Source: JAWXBK01 sp040878185 (lineage in GTDB: Bacteria; Pseudomonadota; Alphaproteobacteria; Dongiales; Dongiaceae). From it: a DNA stretch of 64,000 nt. The stretch covers positions 1 through 64,000 of the forward strand of contig JBBDMS010000033.1 of the NCBI GenBank assembly GCA_040878185.1, given 5' to 3'. Both the position numbers and the translations under genes were made by a program. The notes beneath the pieces are model-generated. The model made no database searches and was not told the DNA's origin. It worked only from the letters and a program-made list of their open reading frames with translations. Positions 1 to 8,978 of the stretch are shown here, piece after piece; position 1 is the first letter of the stretch; every line of letters begins with the position of its first letter.

Positions 1-289
1 CGAAGACCAGGCCGTCCATTGTCGCGAATACGCCGCTCTCGTCCGACAGGACGATGCTATCGATCGTGAACCGGTCCCATATACTGCCCGCGACGCCCTG
101 CGTTTCGAGCACGATCCTGTCTTCGGCGAGCCAGGATGCGAGCTGCGCCAGCAACAGGCGCTTGCCCCAGGCGGTATCGAGCGCGACGGCAGCGCCCGCG
201 ACGAGCGCAAGCAGGATGCCGAGCGTCAGTGTCGCGTAGCGCAGGATGCGAAAGCCGCGCACGCGGGGGCGCATCAGAAGGCCGGGCAT
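1..289 (-). CDS. tamB: Translocation and assembly module protein TamB, N-terminal part (cut by window edge)
   Basis: The reading frame starts at the ATG at 289, overlapping the tamA stop in a TGATG arrangement, and runs off the left edge. About 96 residues are visible. A basic start (MPGLLMRPRVRGFRILRY) is followed by one hydrophobic segment rich in Leu, Ala and Gly (roughly residues 19-36), the expected inner-membrane anchor. After it comes an AsmA/TamB-like stretch with WGKRLLLAQL and GSIWDRFTIDSIVLSD. In known systems TamB spans the periplasm and works with the outer-membrane partner TamA in envelope assembly and phospholipid transport. The call rests on this N-terminus plus coupling to tamA; the large C-terminal domain lies outside the window. 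A second in-frame ATG at 274 is possible. Confidence 0.8.
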   Translation of the reverse strand, partial: MPGLLMRPRVRGFRILRYATLTLGILLALVAGAAVALDTAWGKRLLLAQLASWLAEDRIVLETQGVAGSIWDRFTIDSIVLSDESGVFATMDGLVF

Positions 290-2175
290 CAGAAAGCCTG
301 CCCGATGCTGACATAGAACTGGAAATCCTTGTCGCTATCCCGCCCGTTGAGCGGAAAGGCAACGTCGAACCGGATCGGGCCGAAGCTCGTGTAATAGCGC
401 GCACCGAGGCCGGCCGCGACCAGGGGCGTTTCCGAAAAAGGCGGCGTGCTGGTCCGGCCGACCTGGCCGGCGTCGAGAAACGGCACGATCCCGATATCGT
501 CGGTCAGCTTGATGCGGGCTTCGATGCCGATTTCCCAGACCGAGTTGCCGCCGAGCGGATCGTTGTTCGAGGCAAGCGGGCCGACCGAGCGCGCCTCGTA
601 GCCGCGCACCGATCCGCCGCCGCCCGCATAGAAGCGGCGATTGGCCGGCACGTTGTTCGGATCGGTACCGACGATCGAGCCGAGCCGCCCGCGCATCGCG
701 AACACCACCTGATCGCCCTCGAACGGCGAGATATAGGTCGAGCCGATGGCATCGAGCGCCAGATAGGCATGGGTCTCGTCGAACGTGACGACGGTCGGCG
801 TGCCGGTCAGGAAGAGACGGCTGCCCTCGGTCGGATCGAGCAGATTATCGGTACCGTCATAGCGTGCGCCGAGCGGCAGGCCGACGACGATATATTTCTC
901 ATATCCGTTCGCGAAGTCGGTGATCTCGGCGAACTCAAGCTCCGCGCCCCCGAGCAAGGTCCAGTACTGATTCTGCTCGCGCTCGAGACCCCCGAAGAAA
1001 CGCAGCGACTTTTCCTCGAACGCGTCATCGTCCTCATGCGTCGCGGTTGCCTGCAGAAGCAGCGCCTGATCGATGCGGCGGAAGGCGGGCTTACGCATCA
1101 GCGCGTCGAACTGCTGGAGCACCGGCGAGAGCTCGAGCTGAAGCCGCAGCTTCTCGCCTTCGGAAAAGGCGTTGCGATGCTCCCAGAAGATTGTCGTGCC
1201 CGGCCCGATATCGGTCGAATAGCTGAGCGTGGCGCCGATCGTGCGGTGTTTGGATTCGACGGCGCTCACGATCATAGGCAGCGAGCCATCGGCGCCTGTG
1301 GTCGCGGCCGGCTCGACCGTGACACTTTCGAACAGCTCGGTCTCCGAGAGACGGCGGCGGTAATCCTCTACCTTGCGCTGATCGTAGGGCGCGCCGACCT
1401 GCCATGGCACCATACGTTCTAGATAGGCCGTTTCGACGTCAGTCAACCCCTCATAGGACATCGGACCGAACTGCGCGACCGGGCCGGGATCGACGGTCAG
1501 GGTGACGCGCATCGTGCTCTTCGCATGATCGACCAGAATTTCGCTGTCGGTGATCCTGCCGAGAGGCCGCGCCGAATCGGCAAGCTGCCGCAGCAATTTT
1601 ATCTCGGCCTGCTTGATGAGATCGGCGCGCGCGCGCATGTCCAGCCGGAGGCCGATCGCGGCGAGGTCGGCGGTCTCGGGCGGTGGCGGCGGGTCGGAGC
1701 CGACATAATCGATGCGGTATTGCTCGAGGCGATAGACCGGGCCGGTGTCGATCTCGAGCGTGACCAGAACGGGATCCACGTCCTCGTCGATCGTGTAAGT
1801 GAGTTTGTAGCCGTAATAGCCGTCGGATCGCAGGGCGAGCGCGAAATTCTCGAGATCGGTCGAGGCACGCCGGTCGAGACCCGCGAGGCTCGGCGGCGGC
1901 GAACCCTTGAGACGGATCAGCTCGGACACATCGGTCAGCAGCTTGCCGATTCCGGAATTCTTGTCGACGCCCTTCAGCGCGACCTCATAGCGGAGCGCGT
2001 CGGGCAGCGGTGCGATTTCCTCGTTCGCCGGTTCGTTCTCGGCGGCCTGCGTCGCGGCGGCGACAGCGCCACAGAGAACAAAGGCGATGGCGACCAGAAA
2101 GGGCTGCGGCTGAGGCAGGTTGCGGAATGCCGCGCGAAAACGGCCGGGCCAGGCGAGAGGCCCGTTTCGTGTCAC
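289..2175 (-). CDS. tamA: Autotransporter assembly factor TamA (Omp85 family outer membrane protein)
   Basis: A 628-residue protein with a GTG start, a hydrophobic signal region (about residues 25-44, ending near TQAAE), POTRA-like repeats in the first half and a bacterial surface antigen (D15/Omp85) barrel in the second half. The barrel shows the expected alternating strands, the RRFYAGGGGSVRGYE segment that matches the conserved Omp85 loop motif (usually VRGY/F), and a terminal aromatic residue (FYVSIGQAF) like a beta-signal. It lies 9 bases after mnmA and overlaps tamB by one base, so the tamA-tamB pair is translationally coupled. A BamA paralogue role is less likely because tamB follows directly. 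Confidence 0.9.
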   Translation of the reverse strand: MTRNGPLAWPGRFRAAFRNLPQPQPFLVAIAFVLCGAVAAATQAAENEPANEEIAPLPDALRYEVALKGVDKNSGIGKLLTDVSELIRLKGSPPPSLAGLDRRASTDLENFALALRSDGYYGYKLTYTIDEDVDPVLVTLEIDTGPVYRLEQYRIDYVGSDPPPPPETADLAAIGLRLDMRARADLIKQAEIKLLRQLADSARPLGRITDSEILVDHAKSTMRVTLTVDPGPVAQFGPMSYEGLTDVETAYLERMVPWQVGAPYDQRKVEDYRRRLSETELFESVTVEPAATTGADGSLPMIVSAVESKHRTIGATLSYSTDIGPGTTIFWEHRNAFSEGEKLRLQLELSPVLQQFDALMRKPAFRRIDQALLLQATATHEDDDAFEEKSLRFFGGLEREQNQYWTLLGGAELEFAEITDFANGYEKYIVVGLPLGARYDGTDNLLDPTEGSRLFLTGTPTVVTFDETHAYLALDAIGSTYISPFEGDQVVFAMRGRLGSIVGTDPNNVPANRRFYAGGGGSVRGYEARSVGPLASNNDPLGGNSVWEIGIEARIKLTDDIGIVPFLDAGQVGRTSTPPFSETPLVAAGLGARYYTSFGPIRFDVAFPLNGRDSDKDFQFYVSIGQAF

Positions 2176-2184
2176 TGCCGCAAC

Positions 2185-3372
2185 CTACCCGACACTCAGG
2201 CGCGACACCCGCCCGAGATCCGCGGCGACCGGTTCGCCCACACGCATGGCGGCACGCGTCGCGCTCTCTCTCGCGGCGCGCCGGATGAACCCGCCGCCGA
2301 GCACGCGCTCGCCGCCATAGAAGACGCAGGCCTGTCCCGGTGCGATACCTTCATGCGGCTGCTCGAACCGCACGGTGAAATCGGGCATGACGCGCGCGGG
2401 GGCCGGCGCCATCGCCGAGCGCACTTTCGCCGCAACCGGCAGCCCGTTTGCGGGTGGCGGCAATGCGTTGAGCCAATTCACTTCGCGCAGGCCGATCTCG
2501 TCGACGCCGAGGGCCGCACGCGGGCCGACGACGACGCGCGCCTGCTCCGGCTCCAGCCGCACGACATAGAGCGGATCGCCCGGCATTGACGGATCGACGA
2601 GACCGAGCCCGCGGCGCTGCCCGACCGTATATCCGATCACGCCCTCATGCCGGCCGAGCACGCGGCCGTCGAGATGCACGATCTCGCCCGGTTCAATCGC
2701 ACCCGGTCGCAGCCGCGCGACGACATCGACATAACGGCCCTGCGGCACGAAACAGATATCCTGGCTGTCGGGCTTCGCGGCAACATCGAGCCCGTATCGT
2801 TCAGCAAGCGCGCGGGTCTCGCGCTTGTCGAACGAACCCAGCGGAAAGCGCAGAAAGTCGAGCTGCGCCGGCGTGGTCGCGAACAGGAAATAACTCTGGT
2901 CGCGCGAGGTGTCCGCCGCGCGATGCAGTTCAGGTCCGTCGCGTCCCATCACACGACGTACATAATGGCCGGTCGCAAGCGCCGCGGCACCCAGCTCGCG
3001 CGCGATACCGAGCAGGTCGCGGAACTTGGTGCGCTGGTTGCATCGAACGCAGGGGATCGGCGTCTCGCCCGCCAGATAGGAATCGGCGAAATCCTCCATC
3101 ACGTCGGCGCGAAAGCGCGCCTCGTGGTCGAGCACGTAATGCGCCATGCCGAGCCGGTCTGCGACCCGCCGCGCATCGTGAATGTCCTGGCCAGCACAGC
3201 AGGCGCCCTTGCGTCCGACCGCGACGCCATGATCGTAGAGCTGCAACGTCAGCCCGACCGTGTCGTAGCCGGCTTCCTTGAGCAGCGCCGCAGCCACCGA
3301 GGAATCGACGCCGCCCGACATGGCAACGACGACCCGCGCGCCCGGCGCGAGGCCAAGATCGAGCTTTTCCAT
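2185..3372 (-). CDS. mnmA: tRNA-specific 2-thiouridylase MnmA
   Basis: A 395-residue enzyme that adds sulfur to the 2-position of wobble uridine in tRNAs for Lys, Glu and Gln. The PP-loop ATP-binding motif SGGVDSS lies at residues 19-25. The two catalytic cysteines are C111 (in CVRCNQRTKF) and C207 (in DICFVP), matching the C102/C199 pair of the E. coli enzyme. DQSYFLF, typical of the family, is also present. Length is slightly above the usual 360-370. It sits downstream of the isc operon on the same strand; MnmA uses sulfur that starts at IscS, so the placement makes functional sense. Confidence 0.97.
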   Translation of the reverse strand: MEKLDLGLAPGARVVVAMSGGVDSSVAAALLKEAGYDTVGLTLQLYDHGVAVGRKGACCAGQDIHDARRVADRLGMAHYVLDHEARFRADVMEDFADSYLAGETPIPCVRCNQRTKFRDLLGIARELGAAALATGHYVRRVMGRDGPELHRAADTSRDQSYFLFATTPAQLDFLRFPLGSFDKRETRALAERYGLDVAAKPDSQDICFVPQGRYVDVVARLRPGAIEPGEIVHLDGRVLGRHEGVIGYTVGQRRGLGLVDPSMPGDPLYVVRLEPEQARVVVGPRAALGVDEIGLREVNWLNALPPPANGLPVAAKVRSAMAPAPARVMPDFTVRFEQPHEGIAPGQACVFYGGERVLGGGFIRRAARESATRAAMRVGEPVAADLGRVSRLSVG

Positions 3373-3404
3373 AGCCAGAAACTACAGACCCGGCCCCGGT
3401 TCGT

Positions 3405-4778
3405 TCAACCGCCACAGAGGGCATCGGCAAGGGCATCGTAAGGGCCGGCATCGAACAGCAGGCCGATGGCGGCCGAAAAATGACCCCGATCCGCAAGAAA
3501 GACGTTCGCCGGCGGCAGATCCCAGAGCCTCGCGAGCGCCATGCCGCCATCGTAGGGCGTGACGGTGTCGCGCGAGCCCAGCAGCATGAAGATCCGTTCG
3601 GGCGGCAGAGGCGCCGGGCCGGCGGGATCGGTGAACGAGGCGAGCCGCAGCAGCGCCTCACGGGTCCAACCCTGCGCCGTCAGCGCCGCCGGCAGGCCGA
3701 CTGCCGCCGCCAGGCTCGAATCATAAGACAGCATCCCGGTCGAAGCCGAGCTGGTCGCGAGCAGCAGGAAATCCGGGCGACATTCGGCGGGCCAGTCGCG
3801 CGAGCGGTCGGCCATGAACTGCGTCGTCAGCGCACCGAGGCTGGTGCCGCCGAGCGCAACTGGCGCACCGGCGCTCGCCGCGCGCGCCCAGCGAATCAGC
3901 ATGCCGAGTTCGACCGTCGTCGCCTGCAGCATTTCGATGGCACCGATCGGCTGGGTCGCGAGCATCTGTTCGCCGCCATACCAGCCCGGCGCGCAACGCC
4001 GATTGTGACCCGGCGCACTCGGGTGCACGACGCGGATGCCACGGCGGAGCAGATACAGAGTCGAATCGACCACGCCATTCATCATCTCGGTTTCGACGCC
4101 AAGCCCGTGACAAAGAATCGCGGTCGGGGGATTCTCGACATCGTCTGGCTCGTAGACATGCGCCCACAGCGTGTCGCCCGAAATCGGCGATGGCGCACGC
4201 AGCCAATATTCGGTACCGAGATTCGTTGCGATGCGCCGCGATGTTTCCGGCTGCATCGTCGCGGCCGGCGGTTCGATGCGCAGCGGGCGCGCCGGATCGA
4301 AGCGCGCCGCCACGTCGTCGATGCCCGGAATGGCGAAACGCACCGCTGGCGGGCGGATCGACCGGACCAACGGCACGACATGGCGGCGCGAGGCAAACCG
4401 GTTCTGGCTCGCATGGCGCCACGCACGCTCGAGTTCGAGCAACCGCGATGGCTTGGTGTCGGCACCGAAGAAGGCTTCGAGCCAGGCCCGATCCGCCGCG
4501 CGGAACGTGGCGTTCGCAGCCGCGATCGGTTGTACCGCGCGTAACAGCGCCGATCGCGAGGGCATGCGCACCGGCGCGCGACCGATTTCGGCGAGGAAGC
4601 GATCGCTGTCGCCCTCGGCCGCGAGTGCCGCCGCCCATAGCCGCGAGCCGGGAAAGGCCTGCCGGCGCAGCGTCCAGAGCATGACGGGATCGAACCAGGG
4701 GCGCGCGACGATGCGGCCGAGCGGGCCGCCGAGAAAGGCGCCGCGTTGCGGACGGATCAGCCGTTCCGCTGCGGTCAT
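3405..4778 (-). CDS. Alpha/beta hydrolase fold protein of unknown substrate
   Basis: A 457-residue protein. The catalytic triad can be read: Ser313 in the nucleophile elbow GGTSLGA, Asp404 in GSRDTVTPYD and His433 in DRGHFS. An oxyanion-type HGLGVE segment is at about 224-229. The first 180 residues do not match a domain I recognise. There is no signal peptide. It lies between iscX and mnmA on the same strand with gaps of about 25-32 bases, so it may be a late member of the isc transcript. Function is unknown; it resembles ABHD18-like esterases loosely, and that link is a guess. Confidence 0.7.
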   Translation of the reverse strand: MTAAERLIRPQRGAFLGGPLGRIVARPWFDPVMLWTLRRQAFPGSRLWAAALAAEGDSDRFLAEIGRAPVRMPSRSALLRAVQPIAAANATFRAADRAWLEAFFGADTKPSRLLELERAWRHASQNRFASRRHVVPLVRSIRPPAVRFAIPGIDDVAARFDPARPLRIEPPAATMQPETSRRIATNLGTEYWLRAPSPISGDTLWAHVYEPDDVENPPTAILCHGLGVETEMMNGVVDSTLYLLRRGIRVVHPSAPGHNRRCAPGWYGGEQMLATQPIGAIEMLQATTVELGMLIRWARAASAGAPVALGGTSLGALTTQFMADRSRDWPAECRPDFLLLATSSASTGMLSYDSSLAAAVGLPAALTAQGWTREALLRLASFTDPAGPAPLPPERIFMLLGSRDTVTPYDGGMALARLWDLPPANVFLADRGHFSAAIGLLFDAGPYDALADALCGG

Positions 4779-4803
4779 TGTCTGAAATCCTCCGCGCGAC
4801 GGG

Positions 4804-5004
4804 TCAGTCGCGCTCTTCGAGCCAGGCGGCCTGGATCGCCTCGAGAATCTTTTCGTTGGAGCGGTTCGGATCGTCGGCGAAATCGGGCAGTTCCTGCACC
4901 CATTTCCAGAGATCCGTGAAACGCAGGTTCACGACGTCGGCATCGGGATGACGGTCTTCGAGTTCTTCGGCGATGCGGGTGATGTCGGTCCAGCGCAGGC
5001 CCAT
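4804..5004 (-). CDS. iscX: Fe-S assembly protein IscX
   Basis: A 66-residue acidic protein matching the whole IscX family: it begins LRWTDITRIAEEL and contains DLWKWVQELPDF and SNEKILEAIQAAWLEE. In studied bacteria IscX binds IscS and iron and modulates the rate of cluster assembly on IscU. It is the last isc gene here, 10 bases after fdx, which is its usual position (hscA-fdx-iscX). Confidence 0.95.
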   Translation of the reverse strand: MGLRWTDITRIAEELEDRHPDADVVNLRFTDLWKWVQELPDFADDPNRSNEKILEAIQAAWLEERD

Positions 5005-5014
5005 CCGATTCGCC

Positions 5015-5350
5015 TCAGCTATCGAGCATCATGTTGCGCGTGCCGGTCGGCAGACGCACGGTCAGCCCGTCGAGTTCCTCGGTCATGATGATCTGGCAGC
5101 CGAGCCGCGAGGTATGGGTCAGACCGAAGGCGAGATCGAGCATGTCCTCTTCGTCCTCGGATGCTTCCTTCAGCAGGTCGTACCATTCCTGGTCGACGAC
5201 GACATGGCAGGTCGAGCAGGCAAGCGAACCCTCACAGGCGCCTTCCAGGTCGATATTGTTCCGGTGCGCGATCTCGAGCACCGAAAGCCCGACCGGCGCA
5301 TCGACATCGACGCGGGTTCCGTCGGTCTGAAGGAAGGTCATCTTGGGCAT
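5015..5350 (-). CDS. fdx: ISC-type [2Fe-2S] ferredoxin
   Basis: A 111-residue adrenodoxin-type ferredoxin. Cluster ligands are C39, C45, C48 and C85 (C-x5-C-x2-C-x36-C). The start chosen is the ATG at 5350 (MPKMTFLQ), which fits family length; a longer open frame upstream adds 70 residues of non-ferredoxin sequence and is rejected. It supplies electrons for sulfur reduction and cluster formation on IscU. It lies between hscA (34-base gap) and iscX (10-base gap). Confidence 0.95.
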   Translation of the reverse strand: MPKMTFLQTDGTRVDVDAPVGLSVLEIAHRNNIDLEGACEGSLACSTCHVVVDQEWYDLLKEASEDEEDMLDLAFGLTHTSRLGCQIIMTEELDGLTVRLPTGTRNMMLDS

Positions 5351-5384
5351 AATCGGCGTCTCCGTCCGCGGCTGGTCCGCATGA

Positions 5385-7337
5385 TTAATGGCTATGTGGC
5401 GCCGACGTACCATCGGACGTCTCGTCGCGGGCGGTCTCCGGTGCCATACCGGCCTCGACCTCGTCAAGGCTGTGGCCGGACAGCGCCGCGTTGATGGCCC
5501 GATCGATGCGGCGCTGGGCGAAGGGTTTGCCGACCCGCTCCAGTTCCTCGACCAGACCATTGATGAGGTCGCGGTCCTCGCCCGCGGCGGCGTTCTTCAG
5601 GCGTCCGGCAACCGCGTGCATGGCGTCGCGCTCGTCGGGTCTGGCCAAGGCTCCGTCGGCCCGAAGCGCGGAATCGAGCGCCGCCAGAACCCGGTTCGCT
5701 TCGACCCGGGCCTCGATCAGAAGGCGGCGGTTCATGTCGTCGACCGCATGGATCATGCTCGCGCGCAGCATTTCGATCATCTCGTCTTCGCCGAGCCCGT
5801 AGGACGGTTTCACCTCGATCCGCGCGCTCGTACCCGTCGTGCGTTCCGATGCGCTGACGGTCAGCAGCCCGTCGGCATCGAGCGCGAAGGTGACGCGGAT
5901 GCGCGCCGCACCGGCCGGCATCGCGGGAATGCCGGTCAGCTCGAAGCGCGCCAGCGACCGGCATTCGTCGACGGTCTCGCGCTCGCCCTGCACGACATGG
6001 AACATCATGCCGTTCTGCCCGTCCTGATAGGTCGTGAATTCCTGCGCCATCGAGACCGGGAGCGGCGTATTGCGCGGAATGACCTTCTCGACGATGCCAC
6101 CCATCGTCTCGATACCGAGCGAGAGCGGCGTCACATCGAGGAGCAACGTGCCCTCGCCCAGCGTGAGCGCGCGCGCCTGCAGCGCGGCACCCACGGCGAC
6201 AACCTCGTCGGGATCGATGTCGGCAAGCGGCGGCTTGCCGAACGATACCTCGACCCGGGCGCGCACCAGCGGCACACGCGTCGATCCGCCGACCAATACG
6301 ACGCCCGCTATGTCGACGGGTTTGACACCGGCATCGGCGATGACGTTCTCGCAGATGCGGATGGTGCGTGCGACCAGCGGCGCGATCATCGTTTCAAAGG
6401 TCGCGCGATCGAGCCGATGCTCGCTGCGCGCGCCGGCGATATCCAGAATGCCGGTCGCGCTGTCAGCATCGCTCAGCGCTTCCTTGATGCGCCGCGCGCA
6501 GGCAAGCGCCGCGCGGACCGATCGGATATCCGGCGCGGTGATGCCACGTTCCGACAAAAGACGCTCGGCGATCGCGTGATCGAAATCGTCGCCGCCGAGC
6601 GCGGCATCGCCGCCGGTCGCGACCACCTGAAAAACGCCCTTCTCCAGGCGCAGCAGCGAGAGATCGAACGTCCCGCCGCCGAGATCATAAATGGCATAGA
6701 GCCCTTCGGCGCCGCTATCGAGCCCGTAGGCCAAAGCAGCCGCGGTCGGTTCGTTGACCAGCCGCAGCACGTCGAGCCCGGCAAGCCGTGCCGCATCGCG
6801 CGTCGCGGTGCGCGCCGCATCGTCGAAATAGGCCGGCACGGTAATAACTGCGCGATCGACTGTGAGGCCGGTGCGCTCTTCGGCGCGCGCCTTCAACGCG
6901 CGCAGGATGTCGGCGGAGATCTCGACCGGCGTCAGCCGGCGGCCGGCCACGTCGAGCCGCACCATGCCACCCTTGCCGCCATCCCTGCCGTCGGCGGGCG
7001 CCACGACATAGGGCAACGTGCCGGCGAGCGATTTGATATCGGCAAGGCCGCGACCCATCAGCCGCTTGACGGACGCGACCGTGTTGGCGGGATCCTCGGG
7101 CATCAGCGCAACGGCGGCGCTGCCGACCTTGACCGTACCATCGGCGCCGTAATGCACGACCGAGGGCACCATGCCGGTGCCGTGCATGTCGCGCAGCACT
7201 TCCGGCGTTTCGTTCTGGGCGATCGCGACGACCGAGTTCGTGGTGCCGAGATCGATGCCGATCGCCATGCCGCGATCGCCTTCATGCGGGGTCGGCGTCT
7301 CGCCCGGCTCGTGAATTTGCAGGAGCGCCGTGCTCAT
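5385..7337 (-). CDS. hscA: Fe-S assembly chaperone HscA (Hsp70 class)
   Basis: A 650-residue Hsp70-family ATPase. The phosphate-binding motif GIDLGTTNS is near residue 27, IYDLGGGTFD and LVGGSTRVP follow in the nucleotide-binding domain, and a peptide-binding domain starts around LLDVTPLSLGIE. The ATPase is stimulated by HscB, and the client is IscU through its LPPVK motif, which is present in the IscU encoded here. The start overlaps the hscB stop in an ATGA arrangement (7334-7337), so the two are translationally coupled. Length and position exclude the housekeeping DnaK. Confidence 0.96.
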   Translation of the reverse strand: MSTALLQIHEPGETPTPHEGDRGMAIGIDLGTTNSVVAIAQNETPEVLRDMHGTGMVPSVVHYGADGTVKVGSAAVALMPEDPANTVASVKRLMGRGLADIKSLAGTLPYVVAPADGRDGGKGGMVRLDVAGRRLTPVEISADILRALKARAEERTGLTVDRAVITVPAYFDDAARTATRDAARLAGLDVLRLVNEPTAAALAYGLDSGAEGLYAIYDLGGGTFDLSLLRLEKGVFQVVATGGDAALGGDDFDHAIAERLLSERGITAPDIRSVRAALACARRIKEALSDADSATGILDIAGARSEHRLDRATFETMIAPLVARTIRICENVIADAGVKPVDIAGVVLVGGSTRVPLVRARVEVSFGKPPLADIDPDEVVAVGAALQARALTLGEGTLLLDVTPLSLGIETMGGIVEKVIPRNTPLPVSMAQEFTTYQDGQNGMMFHVVQGERETVDECRSLARFELTGIPAMPAGAARIRVTFALDADGLLTVSASERTTGTSARIEVKPSYGLGEDEMIEMLRASMIHAVDDMNRRLLIEARVEANRVLAALDSALRADGALARPDERDAMHAVAGRLKNAAAGEDRDLINGLVEELERVGKPFAQRRIDRAINAALSGHSLDEVEAGMAPETARDETSDGTSAPHSH

Positions 7338-7996
7338 GGCGCAGCCTCTGCCAGCACGGCGCGGCGCGCCCGCGCTTCTTCCGCGAACTTGCGCAAATAA
7401 CGCAGCCGCGTCAGCAGGTCGCTCGCTTCGTCGAGATCGTCGGCCACGAATGCGGCCTTAAGGGCATCGAGCAGCGCGCTTTCGTCGGACGCCGCCGCCG
7501 CGGCCAGCACCGCGACCGCGTCGATGCTCGCCGCTTCCGACAGCGCCTCGCGCCGCTCCATCGTTTCCATCAGCAGGGCCGGATCGTCGATCGTGCGGTT
7601 TTCCGCGGTCGGCGATGTGCGGCCCGCGAGCTGAAGCAGATAGCTGCCGCGACGCAGCGGATCCTTCAGCGTTTCATGCGCCTCGTTGAGGCTGACCGCA
7701 TGCTGTTCGGCGAGCGCGCGTTCGCGCGCCGACTTGCCGGCGAAACGGTCGGGATGGAGCCGCTGCTGGAAGGCGACATAGCGCCGGCCGATCTCCGCCG
7801 GATCGAGATCGAAGCGCGGCGTGAGGCCAAGCCGTTTGAAATGATCGGCGGGACCCGGCGGCTGGATCGCACCGCAGACATGGCAGAACAAGGCGACCGG
7901 ATCGACCGGCCCGTGGCAGGACCAGCAGCTTCCGATCGAAGCACCGGAACCGGCGCCCGACCTGGCGGATGTTCTGTCGGCTGCCGTGTCGTTCAT
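7334..7996 (-). CDS. hscB: Fe-S assembly co-chaperone HscB with N-terminal zinc-finger-like motif
   Basis: A 220-residue J-protein using the ATG at 7996. The J-domain carries HPD at residues 81-83 (RLHPDRFAGKS) and is followed by the helical IscU-binding domain. Before the J-domain, residues 24-41 hold CWSC and CHVC, two CxxC pairs 10 residues apart. E. coli HscB lacks this; mitochondrial HSCB/HSC20 of animals has a comparable metal-binding tetracysteine segment. The partners iscU, iscA and hscA flank it. An open frame continues 61 residues further upstream without matching the family. Confidence 0.93.
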   Translation of the reverse strand: MNDTAADRTSARSGAGSGASIGSCWSCHGPVDPVALFCHVCGAIQPPGPADHFKRLGLTPRFDLDPAEIGRRYVAFQQRLHPDRFAGKSARERALAEQHAVSLNEAHETLKDPLRRGSYLLQLAGRTSPTAENRTIDDPALLMETMERREALSEAASIDAVAVLAAAAASDESALLDALKAAFVADDLDEASDLLTRLRYLRKFAEEARARRAVLAEAAP

Positions 7997-8090
7997 CGTC
8001 CCGTCCGTTACGCCGCAGTGCCGGTTGCGAAAACGCGGCTCATGCCGCCCCGGCCCGTCGGGCCGGCGCGCGGGCCTGTCCGCAACCGCT

Positions 8091-8504
8091 CTATACGTGG
8101 AAAGACTCGCCGCAGCCGCAACGGCCTTTTTCGTTGGGATTGCGGAAGACGAAGCCCGACTGAAGCTGCTCTTCGACATAGTCCATCTCGGTGCCGAGAA
8201 TGAACATCATCGCCTTCGGATCGATCAGCAGCGTGACGCCATGCGCTTCGACCACTTCGTCGAACGGCGATTTCTCGTCGGCGAACTCCAGCGTGTAGGA
8301 GAGGCCCGAACAGCCCTTGCTGCGCACCCCAATGCGAACCCCCGACGTCGGCTTGCCGCGCCCTTCGATCAGCGCGCGCACGCGTGCGGCCGCGCTCTCG
8401 GTCACGAGCATCGCCTGGATCGCCTTCTTCACGCGCGGAGCGCGCGGCGGCGCTGCCGCCGTTTCGCTGCTGGTTGCCGTCGCCATCACACTGCCTTCTG
8501 CCAT
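8091..8504 (-). CDS. iscA: A-type Fe-S carrier IscA
   Basis: A 137-residue HesB/IscA family protein. The three conserved cysteines are C65 (KGCSGLSY) and C129/C131 (CGCGESF). The first 25 or so residues (Ala/Ser-rich) are not conserved in the family, so the true start could be the Met at residue 7. A-type carriers take [2Fe-2S] or [4Fe-4S] clusters from IscU to apoproteins. It sits 29 bases after iscU and ahead of hscB. Confidence 0.94.
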   Translation of the reverse strand: MAEGSVMATATSSETAAAPPRAPRVKKAIQAMLVTESAAARVRALIEGRGKPTSGVRIGVRSKGCSGLSYTLEFADEKSPFDEVVEAHGVTLLIDPKAMMFILGTEMDYVEEQLQSGFVFRNPNEKGRCGCGESFHV

Positions 8505-8533
8505 CGTAATCGCCGTCGCTCACCCGAAGCCGA

Positions 8534-8953
8534 TTACTCGGCAGCGTCGGCGGTCTGCACCGCGCCGGCCGCCTGGCCGTTCTTCTCGCGGTAATCGCGG
8601 ATCGCCGCCTTGATCGCGTCTTCGGCCAGAACCGAGCAATGGATCTTCACCGGCGGCAGCGAGAGATGCTGCGCGATCTCGGTGTTCTTGATCTGCTCGG
8701 CATCGTCGATCGATTTGCCCTTGATCCATTCGGTCGCGAGCGAGCTCGAGGCGATCGCCGAGCCGCAGCCGAAGGTCTTGAACTTGGCGTCTTCGATCCG
8801 CCCATCCGCACCGACCTTGATCTGCAGCTTCATCACGTCGCCGCAGGCCGGCGCGCCGACCAGGCCGGTGCCGACCGCTTTGTCTTCCTTGTCGAGCGAC
8901 CCGACATTGCGCGGGTTGTCGTAATGCTCGAGCAGTTCCTTGCTGTATGCCAT
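8534..8953 (-). CDS. iscU: Fe-S cluster scaffold IscU
   Basis: A 139-residue scaffold. Cluster ligands are C37 (with Asp39 two residues on), C63 and C106. The HscA recognition motif LPPVK lies at 99-103, right before C106. It follows iscS by about 25 bases, the standard order. Sulfur is delivered from IscS Cys348. Confidence 0.97.
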   Translation of the reverse strand: MAYSKELLEHYDNPRNVGSLDKEDKAVGTGLVGAPACGDVMKLQIKVGADGRIEDAKFKTFGCGSAIASSSLATEWIKGKSIDDAEQIKNTEIAQHLSLPPVKIHCSVLAEDAIKAAIRDYREKNGQAAGAVQTADAAE

Positions 8954-8978
8954 CTGTCAGTCTCCCATTACGTCGTGA

